Source of the DNA: Candidatus Agathobaculum merdigallinarum
GTDB taxonomy: Bacteria > Bacillota > Clostridia > Oscillospirales > Butyricicoccaceae
Assembly: GCA_019115425.1 (NCBI GenBank)
Contig: DXDO01000096.1
Coordinates: 1-10,299, forward strand
Length of the DNA: 10,299 bases
Reading direction: 5' to 3'
Position numbers and translations under genes: made by a program. This document shows, in pieces, positions 6,295 to 10,299 of this stretch (within the stretch, counting starts at the first letter, position 1; each line of letters starts with the position of its first letter). The notes under the pieces were generated by a model. The model searched no databases. It saw only the letters and a program-made list of their open reading frames with translations, and was not told the DNA's origin.

Positions 6295-6677
6295 TGTTTT
6301 CCATAGACGGCGTAACATACGACGGCGTGCTGGTCTCCAGCCTGCGCCGCAGTTTTGAGATCCGAGACGGCCAGAACAGCGGCACCGCGCAGTCCGGCAA
6401 GACCATACGCGACATCACGGGCACCTATTTCGCCTATGAGCTGACCATCGACGCATCCCTGCTCACGCCGGACGAGTACGACAGCCTGTATGAGGTGCTG
6501 TGCGCGCCGGTGGCGAGCCATAACGTGGTGTTCCCGTATGGGCAGACCACCTATCAGTTTGAAGCGGAGATTTTGGACGGCTCGGACGACCTGATCCTGT
6601 GCGAGCCGGACTACAACCACTGGGAAGAACTGACCATCACATTCCAGGCGAGAAAGCCGAACCGGGTGCCGATATGA
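6294..6677 (+). CDS. Small Dit-like distal tail protein
   Basis: A protein of 127 residues between the tape measure and the hub gene, the position of the distal tail (Dit) protein that forms the ring on which the tip is built. It starts MFSIDGVTYDGVLVSSLRRS, a short strand-turn-strand with 'idGv.y' as in Dit N-termini. The middle has TGTYFAYELTIDASLLTPDEYDSLYEVL (42-69), and the end (WEELTITFQARKP) is the closing strand of a beta sandwich. Full-length Dit of SPP1 or TP901-1 type is about 250 residues with a second, C-terminal domain; here only the core ring domain seems present. Short versions occur in other Firmicutes prophages. GGAAAGGGG lies 11 bases before the ATG. TGATG overlap precedes it and ATGA follows it. 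Confidence 0.7.
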   Translation: MFSIDGVTYDGVLVSSLRRSFEIRDGQNSGTAQSGKTIRDITGTYFAYELTIDASLLTPDEYDSLYEVLCAPVASHNVVFPYGQTTYQFEAEILDGSDDLILCEPDYNHWEELTITFQARKPNRVPI

Positions 6678-8743
6678 ACAATAAACTGATTTGCGGAAAA
6701 AGGGAATTTTCGACCGAAAACGACGGGCTGGTCGATGCGCGCATTTACGTCAGCGACAGCCTTGTTGCGGACGAGCTGGGCGTGGACACGCTGACGGCGA
6801 ACGTCGTCGACCAGAGCGCGCAGACCCGCCTGCTCGCGGCGGAGGGCATGCCTGTCGCCGCCGGCGGAATGCTGCTCATTGCCAAGGGCGACAACCACAG
6901 CATTGCCGATTACGCCTACGGCGCGCCGGTGTACGCCTATCACGGGGACGGCCTGCTCGGCAAGTTCTATTTCAAAAACGGCGTGCGCACCGGAAGCGTG
7001 TTTTACGAACTGAGCTGCGTGTCCGGCGTGGGGCTGCTGCTCGACAGCGACCACTACGGCGGCATGTATACCGGCGCGACTGCCGGGACGGTGATCGCGG
7101 ACATCATCGGCGGCATCGTGCCGTATACGATCGCACCGGACGCGGCCGCGACCCCGCTGTTCGGATGGCTGCCAATCGGTACGCGGCGCGACAACCTGCG
7201 CGCCGTGCTGTTCGCCATCGGCGCGGTGCTCGAAAAGGACACGGCGGGGGAGATCAACATCGTCTATCCCGCGGAGACGGACGCGGCGCCGATCGCGGAC
7301 GATGACATCTATGCGGGCGGCAGCGTCGATCTCGCGACTCCGGCGACCGGCGTGGACGTAACCGAGCACAGCTACCTGTCGCTCGCGTCCGACGGTACCG
7401 AAACGCTGTACGACGGCGAGGTGGCGGCGGATACCATCGTCACACCCGGCGGGAAAACCGTGTTCGGCGCGCTGGTGACGTTCTCCGCGCCGTACCACGA
7501 TCTGCACGCGGAAAACGGGAATATCCTCGAAAGCGGCGTCAATTACGCGGTGTTGGGGCAGTCGCCCGCGTGCGTGCTGACCGGGCGGGCATACACCCAC
7601 ACCACACGCATCGTCTCCCGCCGGCAGAGCGGCGGCACGCCCAACGTGCTGAGCGCGAAAGAGGCGTACCTCGTCAATACGCTGTGCAGCGAGGCCGTGG
7701 CCGACCGCCTGATGAACTACTATGCAAATGCGCGGCTGATCTCGCACGACATCGTCATGCACACGGAGGATCCGGGCGACCGCGTGGCCTTCACCGACCC
7801 GTTCGGCGATGCAGCCGAGGGCTATATCCGCGAAATGGATATCGTGGTCTCCGGCATCCTGAAAGCCGCGTGCACGATCGCCGCGAATTACATGCCCACC
7901 CCGGGCGGCAACTACTACGAGCATGTCCTGATCATCACTGCCAGCCAGACCGTGACCATCCCGGCGGAGTGCAAGGGTAAGATCCGCGCGGTGCTGATCA
8001 GCGGCGGGCACGGCGGCTATCTGGGCAGCCCAGGCGAAACGGGAACCAGCGAACTGCACGAATTGAACCCCGCGACTGCGGGCGGCGAGCCAGGCGAACC
8101 CGGTGAAGGCGGGCGTGTGTTCGTCGTCACGATGGCAGCACAGCCCGGCCAGCAGCTTGCCGCAGTGATCGGCACAGGTGGTGCGGGCGCAACCCAAACC
8201 ACCGAGGCACAGGCGGGCGGCGCGACCACATTCGGCAGTTACTCGTCCGCAGACGGATTTCCCAGCGAGGACGGGTACATCGACGTGCTGAACGGCACGG
8301 CTTACGCGATTCCGGGCGAACAGGGCATTGCAGGCGGGCATGGCGATTCGTCCGACAGCGAGGGGACAAATGTTGTGTGGAATGGCGCAACGTACACGCC
8401 CGGCGCCAAAGGCACAGATGATACCGAAGATCAGTTCGGTGAAGGTGGTTACGGCGGTGGACCTGCTGCCGGGGTAAACGGCGGTAACGGTGCGGATGGG
8501 CGCGCGGGCAATCGCTCCGCAACTGGCGGCAAAGGCGGTACAGGCGCAACGCCGGTAAAAGCGCCGAATGGAGCCATAAACGGCCAAGGCGGCTGGGGCG
8601 GCCATGGCGGAGGTGGCGGCGGCGCAGGCGGTGAAGCACGTGCCGATGACTATATGGACGAACATCAAGGAGCATCCGGCGATCCCGGCGCAGGCGGCGA
8701 GGGCGGCGACGGCGCGCCCGGCATCCTGCTGATCTATTACTGA
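6674..8743 (+). CDS. Tail tip hub protein with glycine-rich C-terminal domain
   Basis: A 689-residue tail protein in the place of the tail-associated (Tal/gp27-like) hub. Residues 1-410 form the structural part: MNNKLICGKREFSTENDGLVDARI, two beta-rich domains, and a conserved-looking end (SKEAYLVNTLC..., EDPGDRVAFTDPFGDAAEGY, IREMDIVVSGILKAACTI). Residues 415-689 form a separate glycine-rich domain that opens VLIITASQTVTIPAECKGKIRAVLISGGHGG-like (split here into its strand, 'TIPA' turn and 'VLISGG' strand) and closes GAPGILLIYY. The ATG is in an ATGA overlap with the previous stop, with no good ribosome binding site, so coupling is likely. No peptidase, lysozyme or CHAP motif is seen. Confidence 0.83.
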   Translation: MNNKLICGKREFSTENDGLVDARIYVSDSLVADELGVDTLTANVVDQSAQTRLLAAEGMPVAAGGMLLIAKGDNHSIADYAYGAPVYAYHGDGLLGKFYFKNGVRTGSVFYELSCVSGVGLLLDSDHYGGMYTGATAGTVIADIIGGIVPYTIAPDAAATPLFGWLPIGTRRDNLRAVLFAIGAVLEKDTAGEINIVYPAETDAAPIADDDIYAGGSVDLATPATGVDVTEHSYLSLASDGTETLYDGEVAADTIVTPGGKTVFGALVTFSAPYHDLHAENGNILESGVNYAVLGQSPACVLTGRAYTHTTRIVSRRQSGGTPNVLSAKEAYLVNTLCSEAVADRLMNYYANARLISHDIVMHTEDPGDRVAFTDPFGDAAEGYIREMDIVVSGILKAACTIAANYMPTPGGNYYEHVLIITASQTVTIPAECKGKIRAVLISGGHGGYLGSPGETGTSELHELNPATAGGEPGEPGEGGRVFVVTMAAQPGQQLAAVIGTGGAGATQTTEAQAGGATTFGSYSSADGFPSEDGYIDVLNGTAYAIPGEQGIAGGHGDSSDSEGTNVVWNGATYTPGAKGTDDTEDQFGEGGYGGGPAAGVNGGNGADGRAGNRSATGGKGGTGATPVKAPNGAINGQGGWGGHGGGGGGAGGEARADDYMDEHQGASGDPGAGGEGGDGAPGILLIYY
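7916..8740 (+). other. Glycine-rich adhesin-like domain (hub residues 415-689)
   Basis: Glycine density is very high at residues 468-515 and 570-685, with clusters GEPGEPGEGG (471-480), GEGGYGGGPAAG (589-600), GGNGADGRAGN (603-613) and GGWGGHGGGGGGAGG (639-653). The domain begins with a strand of 'tasqTvtiPa' form and ends 'GApGillIYY', the beginning and end typical of glycine-rich phage and bacterial surface domains. Similar Gly-rich motifs form packed polyglycine II helices in the S16 phage gp38 adhesin, which binds host receptors. Host adhesion is therefore a likely role, by analogy only. Confidence 0.75.
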
Positions 8744-8748
8744 GAGGG
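8744..8748 (+). promoter_or_regulatory. Ribosome binding site of the receptor-binding gene
   Basis: GAGGG directly after the previous stop, 7 bases before the ATG at 8756. It supports that start and shows this gene is in the same transcript. Confidence 0.6.
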
Positions 8749-8755
8749 TGAGAAA

Positions 8756-9808
8756 ATGGCACATCAGACTGAAATTGTGATAAACGGCGTCACAACCGCG
8801 GTGACCGAGTTCGACCACACCGCGCAGGAGATCGACGATGGCATCGATAAGGTAAACACCCTGACCGGTGACGACATCAAGACAAGCGCGTCGGATAATA
8901 CGCCTATTGGTGATGTGGTTTCCGTCCTCGGCGGCGCGACGACCCCGCAGGGGGCGCTTGCTAACTTGGGCGCGGGGGTGCGGCCGAATCTGTTTATTAA
9001 TTATGACTTTCGCATCTGGCAGCGCTATCCGAGCGGAACATATACTGGCGCACCCAATAACATTTACATCGCCGATGGCTTTTTATTCCAAAGCTCGAAC
9101 GGAGGCATAAGTAATACCTTTGAGCGTGTCAATGGCGGTGGCATCAAAAATGCTTCTGGGCCTGACTGCAGGATCAGAAAACGGCTGGAAGGTGCAGATA
9201 GCTTAAACGGGAAAGTCTGCACAATGTCGGCGTTAAAATCCACTGGATTTTTCACTGAAACAGTCACTATAACAGGAGCATCCGAAACAGCTGACATCAT
9301 AGAGCAGTTTACCGACGATGCATTACTCTGGCTGCATCCGGGCGAAACAATGCATGCGATAAAGCTGGAGCAGGGATCCACCCAAACCCTCGCCTATCAG
9401 GACGATACCGGCGCATGGCAGCTCCTGCCGCAGCCGGAGAGCGATTATGCGACGCAGCTGGCGAAGTGCCAGAGGTATCAGCTTGAGTTGATAAGCAAAA
9501 ACGATCCGCAATACGCTTGTGTTGGAAACGGAAGTGGACGTACTTCTGGGATCTCAGGAATCGAATGCCCTATTTTCATTTCTACTCCAATTACATTACG
9601 GACGAGACCAGTAGTTACATTCAATGGAAATTTCTACTTACAGTCTGGAGATTCAAGTTTACAAGTAACAAGGATGGCAATAGACCGGATTGCGACTAAT
9701 GGAGTAAATATTCTCGTTTATGCAGAAAATATTGAAATTGGTAAATTTTATTCACTATATGCAGCCGTTTCGGAAAATCATTCGCTGTTGCTTGACGCAA
9801 ATTTGTGA
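8756..9808 (+). CDS. Receptor-binding tail protein
   Basis: A protein of 350 residues, likely the tail tip receptor-binding protein. Residues 1-78 form the attachment part (IVINGVTTAVTEFDHTAQEIDDGID). Residues 80-109 carry the familiar 'lINgdFqiWQRg...y.aDgw' pattern (FINYDFRIWQR, YIADGF), which opens a carbohydrate-binding-like beta sandwich. Residues 203-241 hold KLEQGS and YATQLAKCQRY, the connector that closes this sandwich in many phage fibre proteins. A further beta-rich C-terminal domain (245-350) has CPIFISTPITLRTRPVVTF and ends LLLDANL. The family (and many collar proteins) is widespread; the sugar target is not predictable. GC drops to about 38 % over 9541-9720, and is also low near 9000-9300, but is about 63 % at 9421-9480. 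Confidence 0.85.
   Translation: MAHQTEIVINGVTTAVTEFDHTAQEIDDGIDKVNTLTGDDIKTSASDNTPIGDVVSVLGGATTPQGALANLGAGVRPNLFINYDFRIWQRYPSGTYTGAPNNIYIADGFLFQSSNGGISNTFERVNGGGIKNASGPDCRIRKRLEGADSLNGKVCTMSALKSTGFFTETVTITGASETADIIEQFTDDALLWLHPGETMHAIKLEQGSTQTLAYQDDTGAWQLLPQPESDYATQLAKCQRYQLELISKNDPQYACVGNGSGRTSGISGIECPIFISTPITLRTRPVVTFNGNFYLQSGDSSLQVTRMAIDRIATNGVNILVYAENIEIGKFYSLYAAVSENHSLLLDANL
9541..9720 (+). other. AT-rich insert-like segment in the receptor-binding gene
   Basis: Hand count gives 68 G+C in 180 bases (38 %), against 38 in 60 bases (63 %) for 9421-9480 directly upstream in the same gene and high GC in the next gene. It codes for residues about 262-322, part of the C-terminal domain, and uses AT-ending codons (TTA, ATA, GTA, AAT) that are rare elsewhere in the window. 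It looks like a segment acquired from a lower-GC source. Confidence 0.75.
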
Positions 9809-9816
9809 GGTGCTTC

Positions 9817-10299
9817 ATGAACGAAAACATACCAAAAGTCTACGTCCTGACGGACGACCAAAACCGTATCATCCGCTGCGAGGGCGGCTACACCATTGGC
9901 AATATCGCTGATTTCACCGGTTGGGTGCAGATCGACGAGGGCGCGGGGGACAGGTACAACCTCTGTCAGTCGCACTATTTCGACGGCGGCCTTTACACCG
10001 ACGACGGCATCCCGCGCTATGCGCTCGCAGACGGCGCGCCGGTGCTGCGCTCGGACGAGGAGATCGAGGCGGACAGGCAGCCAAACATCGCTGATCTGCG
10101 CGCGGCGAAAACCGCCGCGATGTCCGCCGCGTGTAATGCCGCGATCACGGCGGGCATGGACGTGGAAACAACGCAGGGTACTGAGCACTTCTCCCTGCAG
10201 GAGACCGACCAGATCAACCTGACGGCGGCGGTGACGGCCGTCCAGCAGGGCGCAGCGGGCTATCCCTACCACGCAGACGGCGAGCTGTGCCGGATGTTC
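9817..10299 (+). CDS. DUF4376-type tail accessory protein (partial, 3' end missing)
   Basis: An open frame of 161 codons runs to the last base without a stop. The N-terminal part (MNENIPKVYVLTDDQNRIIR, GWVQIDEGAGDRYNLCQSHY, then YFDGGLYTDDGIPRYAL at 54-70) is a small domain common downstream of receptor-binding genes in Firmicutes prophages. A helical linker (RSDEEIEADRQPNIADLRAAKTAAM, in parts) leads to a DUF4376-like region: AACNAAITAGMDVET (105-119), then GTEHFSLQETDQINL (121-135), and YPYHADGELCRMF at the end. DUF4376 is often found in tail fibre or fibre-assembly contexts; its biochemical role is unknown. GAGG lies 6 bases before the ATG, 8 bases after the previous stop. GC returns to the window's high level after about 9850. 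Confidence 0.82.
   Translation, partial: MNENIPKVYVLTDDQNRIIRCEGGYTIGNIADFTGWVQIDEGAGDRYNLCQSHYFDGGLYTDDGIPRYALADGAPVLRSDEEIEADRQPNIADLRAAKTAAMSAACNAAITAGMDVETTQGTEHFSLQETDQINLTAAVTAVQQGAAGYPYHADGELCRMF

Noticed and set aside
4765..6318. Antisense open frame of 517 codons opposite the tape measure
   Set aside because: Shadow of a GC-rich gene; low-complexity Arg/Leu/Ala/His translation, no ribosome binding site recognised.
8100..8720. Tandem DNA repeats in the glycine-rich coding region
   Set aside because: Short GGC/GGT-rich matches recur irregularly because glycine codons are frequent. No fixed period or long identical copies were seen.
6611..8818. Antisense open frame of 735 codons opposite the hub gene
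   Set aside because: A shadow of GC-rich coding on the + strand. The translation is Arg/His/Ala/Cys-rich with no domain pattern, and it spans three sense genes.
9541..9760. Internal promoter in the AT-rich segment
   Set aside because: AT-rich hexamers occur by chance in such composition; no well-spaced pair before a gene start was found.
9000..9808. Variable region of a diversity-generating retroelement in the receptor-binding gene
   Set aside because: No C-type lectin-like ending, no near-identical template repeat in the window and no reverse transcriptase. AT-richness here covers whole domains, better explained by domain exchange.

Overview
This window is a tightly packed, single-strand late gene block of a tailed phage or prophage. 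It covers the end of the head genes, the head-tail connectors, the tail tube and tape measure, and the tail tip, up to the first receptor-binding and fibre-assembly-type genes. Gene content and order follow the siphovirus layout known from Listeria phage A118 and from many prophages of Clostridia and other Firmicutes. The high GC of most genes (well above 60 % in most stretches), together with strong AAGGAGG-type ribosome binding sites, suggests a GC-rich gut Firmicute host of the Oscillospiraceae/Ruminococcaceae kind. The host is inferred. No integrase, lysogeny or host gene is present, so prophage and free phage cannot be told apart.

Layout, all on the + strand: 1-144, end of a protein in the position of the major capsid protein; 163-525, 519-863, 860-1240 and 1237-1671, four small connector and neck proteins (gp6-like adaptor and the 'minor capsid' families, ending in the tail-terminator-like one); 1668-2177, major tail (tube) protein; 2199-2636 and 2626-3234, the two tail assembly chaperones, the second a clear Gp15; 3218-3367, a 49-residue zinc ribbon of Com type; 3412-6294, tape measure protein starting at a TTG; 6294-6677, small Dit-like distal tail protein; 6674-8743, a baseplate hub-type protein fused to a long glycine-rich C-terminal domain; 8756-9808, a receptor-binding tail protein; 9817-end, an incomplete DUF4376-type tail accessory protein.

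The genes overlap by ATGA or TGATG junctions, or lie within a few tens of bases of each other. No promoter, terminator, RNA gene or gene-free stretch over 50 bases is visible, so the whole window probably lies within one late transcript with translational coupling. The products would act in sequence. Connectors close the filled head. The chaperones hold the tape measure while tube subunits polymerise around it. The Dit-like, hub and receptor-binding proteins form the tip that recognises the host.

The main points of interest are: an exact 22-residue repeat of 11 units in the tape measure, containing an AT-rich patch; the Com-like zinc ribbon just upstream of the tape measure, a possible RNA-binding regulator; the glycine-rich adhesin-like fusion in the hub protein; and a receptor-binding gene whose variable parts fall to about 38 % GC between GC-rich conserved parts, a sign of domain swapping. 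I see no sign of a wholly new defence, retroelement or CRISPR system.
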